Shown one piece after another: positions 13,495 to 24,700 of a DNA stretch of 64,000 nt. Source of the DNA: Lineus longissimus (taxonomy: Eukaryota > Nemertea > Pilidiophora > Heteronemertea > Lineidae). The notes under the pieces were generated by a model. That model worked only from the letters and a program-made list of their open reading frames with translations, was not told the origin of the DNA and did no database searches. Position numbers and translations under genes: made by a program. The stretch spans positions 19,116,849-19,180,848 of the forward strand of contig NC_088318.1 of assembly GCF_910592395.1 (NCBI RefSeq). Direction: 5' to 3'. The stretch's first letter is position 1; every line of letters begins with the position of its first letter.

Positions 13495-16400
13495 ATCCTA
13501 ACAGTGGCACGTTTCTTAACTGCTAGGGCTATGAACTTGAAACTTTGTACACAGAATGCCCTAGGTCAGCTGACCTCTGACACTGATTTTCGGTCCGATC
13601 TGATTCTCTGTTTGGCCACCAGGGGGCCAAATGTCGATATCTAAAAAGTGTGATATCTCGCTTATTAGTGACTTGTTTTCGATAAAACTTTTGTTGTAGG
13701 TACTCATAGCAAATATACATTTTATATTATACGGGTTTTTAATTTGACCTTGTTTTCAAGGTCACAGAGGTCATATGGCGTAAATTGGCCATTAGAGTGT
13801 AAACTATGGCACGTTTCTTAACCACTAAAGCTATGAACTTGAAACTTGGTACATATAACCCCCTATATCACATAGCCTCTGGTGCTGAATTTTGGTTCGA
13901 TCTGATTCCTAACTTTGCCACCAGGGGGCCAAAAGTGGAAATCTAAAAAGTGTGATATCTCGCTTATTAGTGATTTGTTTTTGATGAAATTTTTATGGTA
14001 GGTTTTCCTAGCAAGGGTATATCACATATCGTACGTGTTTTTGATTTGACCTACTTTTCAAGGTCACAGAGGTCAAATGGCGTAAATTTGCCATTTGAGT
14101 GTAACTGGGGCACGTTTCTTAACCAATAAAGCTATGAACTTGAAATTTGGTGCACCTGATTCCCTACATCATTTAACCTCAGACACCGAATTTCAGTCTG
14201 ATCTGATTCTCGACTTGGCCACCAGGGGGCCAAAACTAAAAAAAGTAAAAAGTGCAATATCTCGCTGAATAGTGACTTGTTTTCAATTCTATTTTTATGG
14301 TAGGTACTCAGAGCAAGGATACATCACATATCCTACGGTTTTTGATTTGACCTTATTTTCAAGGTCACAGAGGTCAAATGGTGTGAATTGGCCGTTTGTG
14401 TGTAACTATGGCACGTTTCTTAACCACTAAAGCTATGAACTTTAAACCTAGTACACATGACTCCCTAGGTCAGATGACCTGTGACACTGATTTTCGGTCT
14501 GGTCTGATTCTTAACTGGGCCACCAGGGGGCCAAAACAAAAAATTTGAATAGTGCCATATCTCGCTTATTACTGATTAGTTTTTGGTAAAAATGTTATGG
14601 TAGATACTCTTAGCAAGGATACATCACATATGATACGGGTTTTTGATTTGATGTTCTTGTCAAGGTCGCAGAGGTCAAACGGCTTAAATTGGCCATTTTA
14701 GCGTTACTGTGGCACGTTTGTTAACCCCTAAGGCTATGAACTTGAGACTTTGTACAAAGGACCCTCTAGGTCAGCTGACCTCTGACCCTGAATTTCAGTC
14801 CGGTTTGATTCTCGACTTGGCCACCAGGGGGGCCAAAAGTGAAAACCTAGAAAGTGTGATATCTCGCTTATTAGTGATTCATTTTCAATAACATTTTGAT
14901 GGTAGGTTCTCCTAGCAGGGATACATCACATATCATATGAGATTGGTCGTTTGAGTGTAACTATGGCACGTTTCTTAACCACTATAGCTGTGAACTTGAA
15001 ATTTGGTGCACATGACTCCCTACGTCATGTCACCTTGGACACCGAATTTCGATCTGATCTGGTACTCAACTTGGCCACCAAGAGGCCAAAACTAAAATTG
15101 GTAAAAAGTGCAATATCTCGTTTATTAGTGACTTGTTTTTGATGATATTCTTATGGTTACCATAATGGTACTTACTCCAAGCAACGATACATCACATGTC
15201 ATACCGACTTTGGTTTGACCTATATACTATACATGTACAATGTTTCTTAACCTGGATGAATTCCAAAGCACCAAATATCTATACGGTGAGCACAATGGCC
15301 CCTGGCCGTTTCATTAGTAATTGATTGCCTCCACTCATTACTATCGAAAGCTAAGTTAACTTGTGGTTGCAGTTTCAATCATATAGAAACTGGAATGAGC
15401 TCTAGGAGCAAGCCTTCCAGAGGCGAGTCTGGCAAAGACTGTTCATCATCATCATCATCATCATCAATGATGACGTGTCATTTTGTTTCTTCAGATTTGG
15501 AGAGAGTATCGGAGGAGGTCTAATCGTAGCGAACCTTGCCTGGCCCCACCCGTGGGTCATCTTGATTGGATCATTCCTCTCCACCGTGGGTGCTGGCTTA
15601 CAGAGTCTTACTGGTAAGAGCAGTCTGAACACGGTCGCCTATTTGAACAGGTCTGCTGGCATCTTCTCAGCTTGGCTTCTTGCTGAAGGTATCGCTTGTG
15701 GAGGAGATGACATGAAACATGTGCTGATCCAATCTCACTTTTAACAATAAATTGTATCATAGAAATTTCTGTTACGAAGTGGAGTGATTCATTCAGTTGA
15801 TATTTTAGAAGTTACACTAATTCCCAAATCTATTTTCGTATCCCACTCTTTCAGGTGCACCGAGATTATTGCAAGCAATAGCTAAAGACAATGTGCTTCC
15901 CTTCCTGCACCCATTCAGTGTGACCACCAAGAAGGGCGAACCCATTCGTGCCCTTTTGCTCACGGCTTGCATCACGGAATTGGGAATCCTGATTGCAAGT
16001 TTGGATTACGTTGCTCCAATCATTACCATGTAAGAATATGAGTGTGCGGTGTTTTCTTGATGGTGTTTACTCCGACAGCGTTTTAAAAACAAAGGTGGCT
16101 TTGTAATATGATTCCTTAAATCTGTGAAGATGACTCACCAGACATAAAATGAACTAATTTCCATGCAGGATTGATGAAGTGCAGGAATCATGGCAATGTC
16201 CCTTTGTGCTTCAGGTTCTTCCTGATGTGTTACGGGTTTGTAAACCTTGCGTGTGCCCTGCAGACGTTATTGAAGAGCCCTGCGTGGAGACCTAGGTTCA
16301 GGTTCTATCACTGGTGAGTGGAAAGAGGTTGTTTTGGGTGGTGGAGCCCTTGGTACCGGAGAGCTCATCAGTGCTATTCATCCAAACTGGGTACCATCTT

Positions 16401-19400
16401 GGTTTTTGATAGAGCCTGGTAGAAACTTGATACAGGGAGATTGACACAGCATTGCCTTTCTACCAGGCAACCAACAGCATGGCTGCATGTGGTCACGGCT
16501 GGTGTTGGACTCTATATGTGTATCTCTCTAGGTGACCTGGTGCAGGTGACATCACTGTGCATGATCTCTAATGCATAAGCCCTTTACTCATGTTTCAGGA
16601 CCCTGTCTCTCATTGGCCTTGGCTTGTGTATTGCCCTGATGTTTATCTCGAGTTGGTACTATGCATTAGCTGCCCTCGTCCTCGCTCTCTGTATATACAA
16701 ATACATTGAATATAAAGGGTAAGTCCAAACACTTGTCACCACTTCAAAACTGCATCAACCTTTTAGTTCAGCTGCACACATGGAATTTAGTCTACTCTGA
16801 AATGAAAGTGAACAAGAGCATGAAATTCTCATCTCGCGAACTTCACTGAATGACCATTTTGTGACATGTTTAGCCGTTAACTTTCAGAGCTGAGCAGGAG
16901 TGGGGAGATGGGATCCGTGGCCTGGCCATGTCTGCAGCCAGGTACGCCCTGCTACAGCTGGAAGAAGGCCCGCCTCACACCAAGAACTGGAGACCACAGA
17001 TGTTAGTGCTCGCTAAACTCACTGACGATTTGCAACCGAAACATAAAAATATGTTGGCATTTGCTTCCCAGTTGAAAGCAGGTTAGTATTTGGATTGGGT
17101 TGTTGCTTTTTACCTCAAGAATCAGCTACGACTGCTTTTTGAGATGCACACCAGGCAGTCAGTCTCAGTAAGAAAGTCAACCAAGACCAAGAGAGTTTTA
17201 CCTCAGGGCCCAAGAGCTTCATTAGGGACAAAGAAGGTGTGAAGCACATGAGGTGGAGTCTGGTCTCCAGATTCTCCTACTCTGTGAAGGTGCTAGTGCC
17301 CACTGTCTAGACGATACATCATCACATAATATTTTCTCGTTTCAGGCAAAGGTCTCATCTTAGTCTCGTCAATTCTGAAAGGCAATATCCACGAGAAAAA
17401 GGCAGACGCCGAAGCTGCCAAGGTGTCCATGATGTTGGCCATGAGCGCGGCCAAGGTGAAAGGCTTTGCTGACATCCTCGTGGCAGAGGACACCATACAG
17501 GGAATGAGCAATATGTAAGTCAAGCACCGAGAAAGTAGAACTTTGGCCCACCTGTAATGAGTGGCTTAATCAACCCCTCTCAGGAGGGCAGTGTCGGCCT
17601 TGATCAAGCAGTTCAGTTGGAGCTGCTGTGTTTTACCCAGCACCAGGTCAGACAGTTCTGAAGACAACGTATTCACATTGAGATTGGTTCGGTTGCTCTG
17701 AGCACCGTCGCATTCCTGAGTTAGACATTGCATGTGAGCACGAGGAGAAACGATCTGTCAGAACTTCTATTCTCTGCTCCATTTGTCCATCACTTGTTTA
17801 AACCTACCTTTCCACTTTCAGAATTCAAGCTGCTGGTCTTGGTGGCCTCAAGCACAATACTGTGATGGTTAGTTGGCCATTTGGCTGGAGACATAGTGCA
17901 GACATGGGCGATATCAATCATTTTGTGGGTAAGCATCATTCTCTCCCAACCGAAATCTGTTGCTATGATTGGGTGTTGCCTTGGATGTGTTCAGCCACCT
18001 TCATCATTGACCTGTATTCCTTGTTGTGACTTTCTCATCAGTATCATTGAAAATCAAATTGTTCAATTGATCAACTTTTCTTCCTGTTTTCAGAAACAAT
18101 ACGGGTGACAAGTTCCAACCAGCTCGCGTTGCTGGTCACGAAAGGTATCGACATGTTCCCAGAAAACACTGAGCGCATCAGTGGTACTATTGATGTCTGG
18201 TGGATTGTCCGTATCCTTTGCACAACAAGTTGATGGGGCAATGTTGCCTCGGGGCTGCTAGTTATGTGGGCAGACGGGGCAATGTTGCCTCGGGGCTGCT
18301 AGTTATGTGGGCAGACGGGGCAATGTTGCCTCGGGGCTGCTAGTTATGTTGGCAGATGGGGCAATGTTGCCTCGGGGCTGCTAGTTATGTGGGCAGATGG
18401 GGCAATGTTGCCTCGGGGCTGCTAGTTGATGGGGCAATGTTGCCTCGGGGCTGCTAGTTGATGGGGCAATGTTGCCTCGGGGCTGCTAGTTGATGGGGCA
18501 ATGTTGCCTCGGGGCTGCTAGTTATGTGGGCAGACGGGGCAATGTTGCCTCGGGGCTGCTAGTTATGTGGGCAGACGGGGCAATGTTGCCTCGGGGCTGC
18601 TAGTTATGTTGGCAGATGGGGCAATGTTGCCTCGGGGCTGCTAGTTATGTGGGCAGATGGGGCAATGTTGCCTCGGGGCTGCTAGTTGATGGGGCAATGT
18701 TGCCTCGGGGCTGCTAGTTGATGGGGCAATGTTGCCTCGGGGCTGCTAGTTGATGGGGCAATGTTGCCTCGGGGCTGCTAGTTATGTGGGCAGATGGGGC
18801 AATGTTGCCTCGGGGCTGCTAGTTATGTGGGCAGATGGGGCAATGTTGCCTCGGGGCTGCTAGTTATGTGGGCAGATGGGGCAATGTTGCCTCGGGGCTG
18901 CTAGCTATGTGGGCAGACCTGTGTTTTTCTGTTCAAAGCTCTTTTTGAAATGACACCGGTCAATTGGTGAGTTGTGTATGGATCAGGCTGCGGTAATGTG
19001 ACTGGCCTAATCGAATGGTCATGTTGCTGCGAGGGGATGTGACTGGCCTAATCGAATGGTCATGTTGCTGCGAGGGGATGTGACTGGCCCAATCGAATGG
19101 CCATGTTGCTGTGGGGATGTGACTGGCCTCATCGAATGGTCATGTTGCTGCGAGGGGATGTGACTGGCCTAATCGAATGGTCATGTTGCTGCGAGGGGAT
19201 GTGACTGGCCTAATCGAATGGTCATGTTGCTGCGAGGGGAAGTGACTGGCCTAATCGAATGGTCATGTTGCTGCGAGGGGATGTGACTGGCCTAATCGAA
19301 TGGTCATGTTGCTGCGGGGGATGTGACTGGCCTAATCGAATGGTCATGCTGCGGCGGGGGATGCGACTGGCCTAATCGAATGGTCATGTTGCTGTGGGGG

Positions 19401-21786
19401 ATGTGACTGGCCTAATCGAATGGTCATGTTGCTGTGGGAGATGTGACTGGCCTAATCGAATGGTCATGTTGCGGCGGGGGATGTGACTGGCCTAATCGAA
19501 TGGTCATGTTGCTGCGAGGGGATGTGACTGGCCTAATCGAATGGTCATGTTGCGGCGGGGGATGTGACTGGCCTAATCGAATGGTCATGTTGCTGCGGGG
19601 GATGTGACTGGCCTAATCGAATGGTCATGTTGCTGCGGGGGGATGTGACTGGCCTAATCGAATGGTCATGTTGCGGCGGGGGATGTGACTGGCCTAATCG
19701 AATGGTCATGTTGCTTCCACCCACCCGGTCAAGATCATTGCCTGGCTGATTAATGAAATAAAGTCTAATGAACTCCTTAACGAGCCTCTCAGATGATGGT
19801 GGGCTGCTAATGCTGCTGCCATTCTTACTCCGCAAACACAAGGTGTGGAGGAACTGCAAGATGAGGATCTTCACCGTGGCCCAGATGGAAGACAACAGCA
19901 TCCAGATGGAGAAAGATTTACAGATGTTTCTGTATCAGCTGAGGTTGGATGCTGAAGTGGCTGTAGTCGAGATGACCGATAGCGATATCTCTGCTTACAC
20001 GTACGAGCGGACGTTAATGATGGAACAGAGAACGGCCATGTTGAGGGAGATGAAACTCCCCAAGAAGGAGATGGAGGTAGTATTTCCTCATAGTAACTTG
20101 TAGTTTATTGCCGTAGCATGTCATAGCATTCTCATTCATGACCTTATTGATATCTTGGTTCTGTGATTCCCGAGAGAAGTCATCAGCTGCTAGGCACGCC
20201 CAGGCTACAACTATTTAGCATGTGACAACCTGCACATCTTGTTGGTTGTTTCGATGTGCCGTCAACACAGCCCAGTCACCTTGGCAAGTGGTCAGAAGGA
20301 CGCGAAGGAATGTACTCTTTGACTATCATGTTGTTGAAATGCTGGTATCCAGTCCTAAATGGTAACAAGTCACCCTCAGTTGTCAAGGATTTATCAAAGA
20401 TTTTCTTTCTTAGGTTCAACGCAAATGGGGGAGAAACTTACCAAGGGTTTGTTTATGAACTTGATTGAAGCATTTGAGAGAGTTCTCAAATCCCCTGTTC
20501 CTGATCAGTCTGCCTAAGCTCTCCTCTTCAGCTAATCATTCATTCTAGATAACCTGTTCTGATTGAAAGATGTCTCTTTGGCCCTGCACTATCCCAACCT
20601 TTCTTTCCTCCCAATCACCAACGACCACTTCAACCAACTTGATCTTTACCATCCATTTCCAATCATCCCTCCTATTCCCATCCCGAGTTTGTTCTCCCAA
20701 AGCTGTATCTTAAGGCATTGAGTGTTTGGGGTGAACACAAACATTACAAAGCCAACTGTACTTGATAAGAAAGAGTTCTATGAGTAGCAGTATCAGGATG
20801 CTATGACCCCCCCATTCTGGTTCTGGTGTTTAAATCAGCTACTGTCATCTGTAGACAACTGGCTTTCAGCCTTGAAAAACTAAACCGGACAGAGAAACAT
20901 TGGTGCAGACAAACATTATGACTTGTACTCCACCGCCCTGACCAGTGTTTGGTGTGCACTGCATTGAGAATAGAGATGCCCCATTGAGATGTTGAACTGT
21001 GCGTGCTCCTTTTCCAGCTCCAACCCCAGAACATTCTAGACCAGTGCCACACACCTGGCACCTCAGCACAGAGCATCAAGATCAACCTGCAGTCAGTTCC
21101 TGAGGAGGAGAAGAAGGATGAGGCAGCAGAGTCACTCTCCCCCATGAAACCAGAAGAAGCCAATCAGTTCACATTCACGCCTGGTGCTTCCAAACTGAGG
21201 AAGGAGTTCCTCAATCTCCAACCGTAAGTCTCATTGGTTAGCTGAGAATGAGTATGAAACCAATGTTTTATTTCACGTTGAAATCTAACGCTGAGAATTC
21301 ATTGTTCTGTTCACATGCCTTGGAGTGTTATTGGGACTACCCAACCTTAGCTGAGGTTTGAGATTCAAGGTCTGAGACACAGAAGTGTTACGGTCTGACA
21401 CCCGATGTCTCAATTTCTGTTTCTCTGTTTGCAGGGATGAGAAGAATGTGAAGCGTATGCACACGGCCGTCAAGCTTAATGAGAAGATCGTGGAGAGATC
21501 CCATGATGCTCAGCTTGTTGTCCTCAATCTGCCTGGACCGCCCAAGACGAAGAAGGGAGAACATAACTGTATCCTTTTATGAATATGACGTGATTTCTAG
21601 TCAAAACATCCTCATGTCAAATATTGAATAATTTGACCCAAATCCTTTCCACAAACCTAACAGTCTATGTGATTTCTCCTTAACCATTGCCAAGATATGG
21701 AGTTCTTGGAGGTTTTAACGGAGGGTCTTGACCGGTGTGTGATGGTACGCGGAGGAGGACGGGAGGTGATCACCATCTACTCGTAA
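1830..21786 (+). CDS. K-Cl cotransporter (SLC12A4-7 family), 22 coding exons
   Basis: Electroneutral K+/Cl- symporter of the plasma membrane, used in cell-volume and chloride control. Exons: 1830-2175, 10223-10287, 10505-10624, 10836-10982, 11346-11531, 11668-11897, 12100-12308, 12583-12723, 12921-13019, 13299-13356, 15495-15613, 15855-16029, 16215-16313, 16599-16718, 16888-17081, 17346-17514, 17822-17928, 18094-18210, 19793-20076, 21018-21223, 21435-21568, 21695-21786; total 1138 aa, the usual KCC size. The membrane domain runs from about residue 178 ([16 protein letters not shown]) to about 705. The large extracellular loop in exon 7 has four cysteines and three N-glycosylation sequons (NGT, NDT, NGS), as in KCCs. 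Typical strings include [36 protein letters not shown] and the end VITIYS. The [10 protein letters not shown] site phosphorylated by the WNK-SPAK pathway in vertebrate KCC3 (Thr991) is present; the second vertebrate site is less clear (FTFTPGASK may correspond). Start: ATG at 1830 has a better context than the in-frame ATG at 1809. Introns 9, 18 and 21 are U12-type. Paralogue number cannot be assigned. Confidence 0.95.
3412..3484. repeat. 21-bp tandem repeat, about 3.5 copies
   Basis: The unit contains CCAGGCTTTTGGTGCTGTCC. Copies are near-identical, in KCC intron 1. Confidence 0.85.
6123..6360 (+). mobile_element. Possible degenerate tRNA-derived SINE
   Basis: A B-box-like string GGTTTGATCC lies at 6174-6183 and the segment ends in a CACTCACTC-type tail near 6353. 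No convincing A box was found, so this is weak. Confidence 0.25.
6971..7612. repeat. 64-bp minisatellite, 10 copies
   Basis: The unit contains CGGCTCGGTCTAAAGCTGTC and CTGCTGCAGCTATGGTCATG. Copies differ by only a few transitions (for example TAAAG/TGAAG and GCTATGG/GCTGTGG), so the array is young or homogenised. It lies in KCC intron 1. Confidence 0.95.
7908..8240. repeat. 66-bp minisatellite, 5 identical copies
   Basis: The unit starts GGCATCAGAGTGTGGAGTGT and is 22 codons long, so it stays open in several frames on both strands and yields repetitive ORFs that are not genes. The copies are essentially identical. Confidence 0.95.
8689..9291. repeat. 51-bp minisatellite, about 12 copies
   Basis: The unit starts CTGACTGGGCTTTGGCCCAC. 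Its length is 17 codons, which explains 210-227-codon open frames on both strands. Variants (CTGGCTGG, CACTCTCAC, GGACATGG) recur in neighbouring copies. Located in KCC intron 1. Confidence 0.95.
10613..10771. repeat. 79-bp tandem duplication spanning KCC exon 3 donor
   Basis: Two nearly identical 79-bp copies. The first contains the last 12 bases of exon 3 and its donor (AAAGTCAAA|GTGAGT, exon end 10624). The second carries a copy of that donor at 10704. Using donor 2 would run into an in-frame TGA in GTGAGTGAGCTTTGA, so donor 1 is the functional one. Confidence 0.9.
11095..11178. repeat. 42-bp tandem duplication in KCC intron 4
   Basis: Two copies of a unit starting ATTGATATTTCATTACATGG, identical as far as can be read. 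Confidence 0.9.
12309..12418 (+). repeat. 57-bp duplication carrying the exon 7 splice donor
   Basis: The intron side of the exon 7 donor (GTAAGCAACAAGAG...) is duplicated in tandem: copy 1 is 12309-12365 and copy 2 is 12366-12418, with no mismatch. Both begin with GTAAGC. Because 57 is a multiple of three and copy 1 has no stop in the exon frame, the second donor would give an in-frame 19-residue insertion in the large extracellular loop. Confidence 0.9.
13020..13298 (+). other. U12-type intron 9 of KCC
   Basis: The 5' splice site is GTATCCTTT (9/9 to the U12 GT-AG consensus). The 3' end has TTCCTTAGC at 13279-13287, close to the U12 branch consensus TTCCTTAAC and about 12 bases before the AG. 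Phase 1; the split codon T|AT gives Tyr of FVYLS. Confidence 0.88.
13391..15318 (+). mobile_element. Large non-autonomous repeat element, copy 1
   Basis: In KCC intron 10, starting about 35 bp after the donor. It opens TTTTTGGCTCACCGT and has a pure CGT triplet run near 13436-13494. It then has about six tandem units of roughly 300 bp (starts near 13500, 13800, 14100, 14400, 14700, 14950; the last is shortened), each with GGCACGTTTCTTAAC, a GGCCACCAGGGGGCCAAA block, an ATATCTCGCTTATTAG block and usually CAAGGTCACAGAGGTCAAA. It closes ACGGTGAGCACAATGGCC followed by a short GGCC hairpin and TTTCATTA. Left GCTCACCGT (13397-13405) and right ACGGTGAGC (15283-15291) are exact inverted repeats. There is no coding capacity. 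Class unknown; the terminal hairpin is compatible with a Helitron-like element but the usual CTRR end is not seen. Confidence 0.8.
18230..18917. repeat. 41/32-bp minisatellite with 260-bp higher-order period
   Basis: The core GGGGCAATGTTGCCTCGGGG is followed by either a long (41-bp) or short (32-bp) spacer; about 18 units. The first 14 units repeat a block of seven (four long units with variant order gac, gac, ttg-gat, gat, then three short ones) at an exact 260-bp shift. Four further long units follow. The array starts 19 bp after the U12 donor. Confidence 0.93.
18995..19714. repeat. 41-bp minisatellite, about 17-18 copies
   Basis: The unit contains ATGTGACTGGCCTAATCGAA and ATGGTCATGTTGCTGCGAGG. 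The 3' edge of each unit varies (GCGAGGGG, GCGGGGG, GTGGGGG). It fills the rest of KCC intron 18. Confidence 0.93.
21569..21694 (+). other. U12-type intron 21 of KCC
   Basis: The donor is GTATCCTTT (9/9) and the branch-like CTCCTTAAC is at 21676-21684, 10-11 bases before the AG. The intron is only 126 bp. Phase 1; T|AT gives Tyr of the conserved [13 protein letters not shown]. Confidence 0.9.
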
Positions 21787-24700
21787 CGGCTCGGTGCCAC
21801 CACTGAGAGATCGAGGCCAACAGCAATAACGTGGATGCAGCAGGTCCTTCTGAGGATCCACTTAGTCACAAGTCAGAGAAGACTGGACATTTTTGAAAAT
21901 GACTCCATTTGCACAATTGATCAGAAGGAATTAGTGTCGTTTTTATTACAAGAAATAAAGTCAAATATAGATCATATTATTCCAATAGATTTCAGTGAAA
22001 AGTTAAATTGGTTCTCAGTATAGATTTTCAGTGGATTTTTCTCTGGTCAGTATGTTATGTAATAAATGACCTCAAAGCACACTAGTATACACACAACAAC
22101 ATTGACAGCCAACAGTTAGAAAAGGTCTTTTGAAATGTGACTAATCCCATATGAGTGAATGTTAATTACCTCTAATAACATGCATTGCTAGCAAAAGGGA
22201 TTATGTGACTTGGTTTATAGCCTTTGCATGGATAATTCAGTGGATATGTTTGAACATCAATCAACAGATGAGGATACTTGGGCACCAAGGACCACGAGTA
22301 CAAATGTCAATAGAAGAGTCTTGAATTCTTGGCACTTTTCATGTTGGAAGGTTTTGGTGCCAAATCAATTGGTCAAGTGGTATAAAGGTGATAGTTGTGT
22401 TAGGGAGACATATGTGTTGCCAATCTGAATCATGAGATTCCTGATAAGATCCATTATAGTCGGTGCACTCCTGTGCTCGCCTTGATGCCATTTTGTACGA
22501 AGTGTCCTCCAAGACTTGATTGTTGATGATTTAAAGGGGGCTTGTTATTCTCAGGGAAGTTTAACAAATCTAATGATTCGGATTGGTAAACCTTTGGTTT
22601 CAGAGGAACCCGTGTTCCTTCTTGCGTTCTCTTGTATTGAGAGTTACTGTTGATGATCATGTATGCTTACAATGAGACTTGTTCAATTGAAAAACAGATG
22701 AGTCCCCTCAAATACAGCTGTATCTGACAGGCTTGTGAAACGTCAGTCAATTGGCTAAAATCTTTTTCCCGGCGTTGATCAGCTCAGTGTTTGTCTGGTC
22801 TCCTTGGATGGATAAAGATTCATTGTGATACCGGTACGTAATTCATGGGATTTACCACACTCCACAAAGCTGGAAGGAATAGTTTGTGAAACAAATATAG
22901 TTTTGTAATGTTGTTAAATTTTTAGATGCTCAAGATGCTTTTAAAAACCATGCAGACCCCAAGCCCTTTAGCATGTTTAATTGCCTGTCATTTTAGGCTG
23001 CAATTCATGTCACACACATTATATCTAGTGACCCAAGGCCCCTGCCTGCTCCTTTCAGCTCTGTCCTGGATATTGGGTCTAATCTCCAGGTAAAAAATCC
23101 ACAAGTCACAACTTCCTGAAGAATCTAACCCCAGGAAATTCTAGTCTATCTCTTCAATAATTTCATGTAAGTTCAAAAATAAAATTTCTAAAATTTCAAA
23201 AAATCAAAATTGCAAATATATGAAAATGTTTCAAAGATTCACTTATTCCAAAAATTTCATTTAGTGCAATTTTGGTAATTTTTGTAATTTTGATATTTTT
23301 GAATTTTGAGTAGAACATCTCCCAGTTAAGGTATGCTTCCATGCTCCACAATTGACGTAATGAAGATATTTTTTTACCATAATTATGGGCCGGGCCCAGC
23401 CTTGATGGACCTTAGTACAGTTACTGTGCTTACTCTATGTAATGCATAAAATGTATAAAACTACAAAAAGTGGTTGTGATATAGTTTGAACTTTTCTAGA
23501 TTTATGCAGATTTGTAGTTAAGACCGTGTATATAAAGTTAAGATAGTTTGGTATTGTCTTCACATATGCCATGTTGTTTAAGGTTTATCTTCACATCAGG
23601 GTTTCACATCACCAGCTTTATGTGTGATATATGGCATGAAACCCAATCTGAAGTTTGGCCTTTCGTGTTGCCCTTTTTTACTTTGTTAGCTTTTATAGCT
23701 TCAATGTTTATAAAAAAAAAATGTTTAGTTTGTACCAGAGAATTTTTGGGGGGGGAATATATATCTGTTTCAAATTGAGATTATAGTTTTGATAGTGAGT
23801 GTGATGAGTTGTCTCCCATGACAATGAACCCACAATAAGGCACACGAGGCTCGCTAACATAAAGTGCCCCCGACAATTAGTCAGTTTACAGTATAGTTCT
23901 GTGCCATAGTATCAAATATGTAAAGAAATGAGTTTTTTATCATCCAGAAATCTTTTAGTTGCACGCTGTAAAATGTGAAACGATCACACTTGTTTCATTT
24001 GTCAGAGGGTCTTTAAGCCCTCCTGCTCACTTTTGGATGTGTTGTCACAACATACTGTCGACCTTTTTCCAGCACCAGAAATTCTCAAAAACCAAGGACT
24101 TCACCGTTTGCTTCATGTAAACTTATCATTTAAATGTATCTGTAAGAGTGCACTGTCATCATTTAGGGAGATTTGAAGTCTTCACACAGATGTGTACATA
24201 TCAAATGGGCTTTTAACATGCCAATAACTTTTCACTGTGAACTGTTTGTCAGACTATTCATATTTGGCAGGAAACTCCAAAAAAGTGCATAACTTGGACG
24301 TGTGAGTCTTCAGTCACCTCTGTCCTCTAAGGTCTGACGAGTTCTCCCATATCAGGAGGTTGATTGGACTTTCTCTGCTTCCATACTCAGTAGACCAACC
24401 AAGTGATCAACAGAGTATTGCACCATATCTTTCACTGTAACTCACCAAACTACTGAATTCTAACTTATTATTTTGTGTACTCATAGAATGACCTGTCTGT
24501 CTTGACCATTATAATGCCTGTCGTTAAATGTCTGTTAGGGCAAATTTGGGTTGAATGTATATTGTGATCAAAACACATTGATCATTAAAAGGGGTCAAAT
24601 TGATGGATTCCAGTTGACTAATAGGTAGCAGCACCTCAATAATTTGTAGATAATTTTGCCGTTCTAATTCTCTCCATTATTTCTGTATTCGTTCTATTGT

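Larger units (their letters stand above)
18211..19792 (+). other. U12-type intron 18 of KCC, filled with minisatellites
   Basis: The donor is GTATCCTTT (9/9). The branch-like CTCCTTAAC is at 19773-19781, about 12 bases before the AG, and no polypyrimidine tract follows. Phase 1; the split codon C|AT restores His of the family-invariant WWIVHDGG. Almost the whole intron body is two minisatellites. Confidence 0.9.

Noticed and set aside
20414-20446. Extra KCC exon after a TTTCTTTCTTAG acceptor
   Set aside because: It is followed by stops and no good donor, and exon 19 (phase 0) joins exon 20 at 21018 (phase 0) without it.
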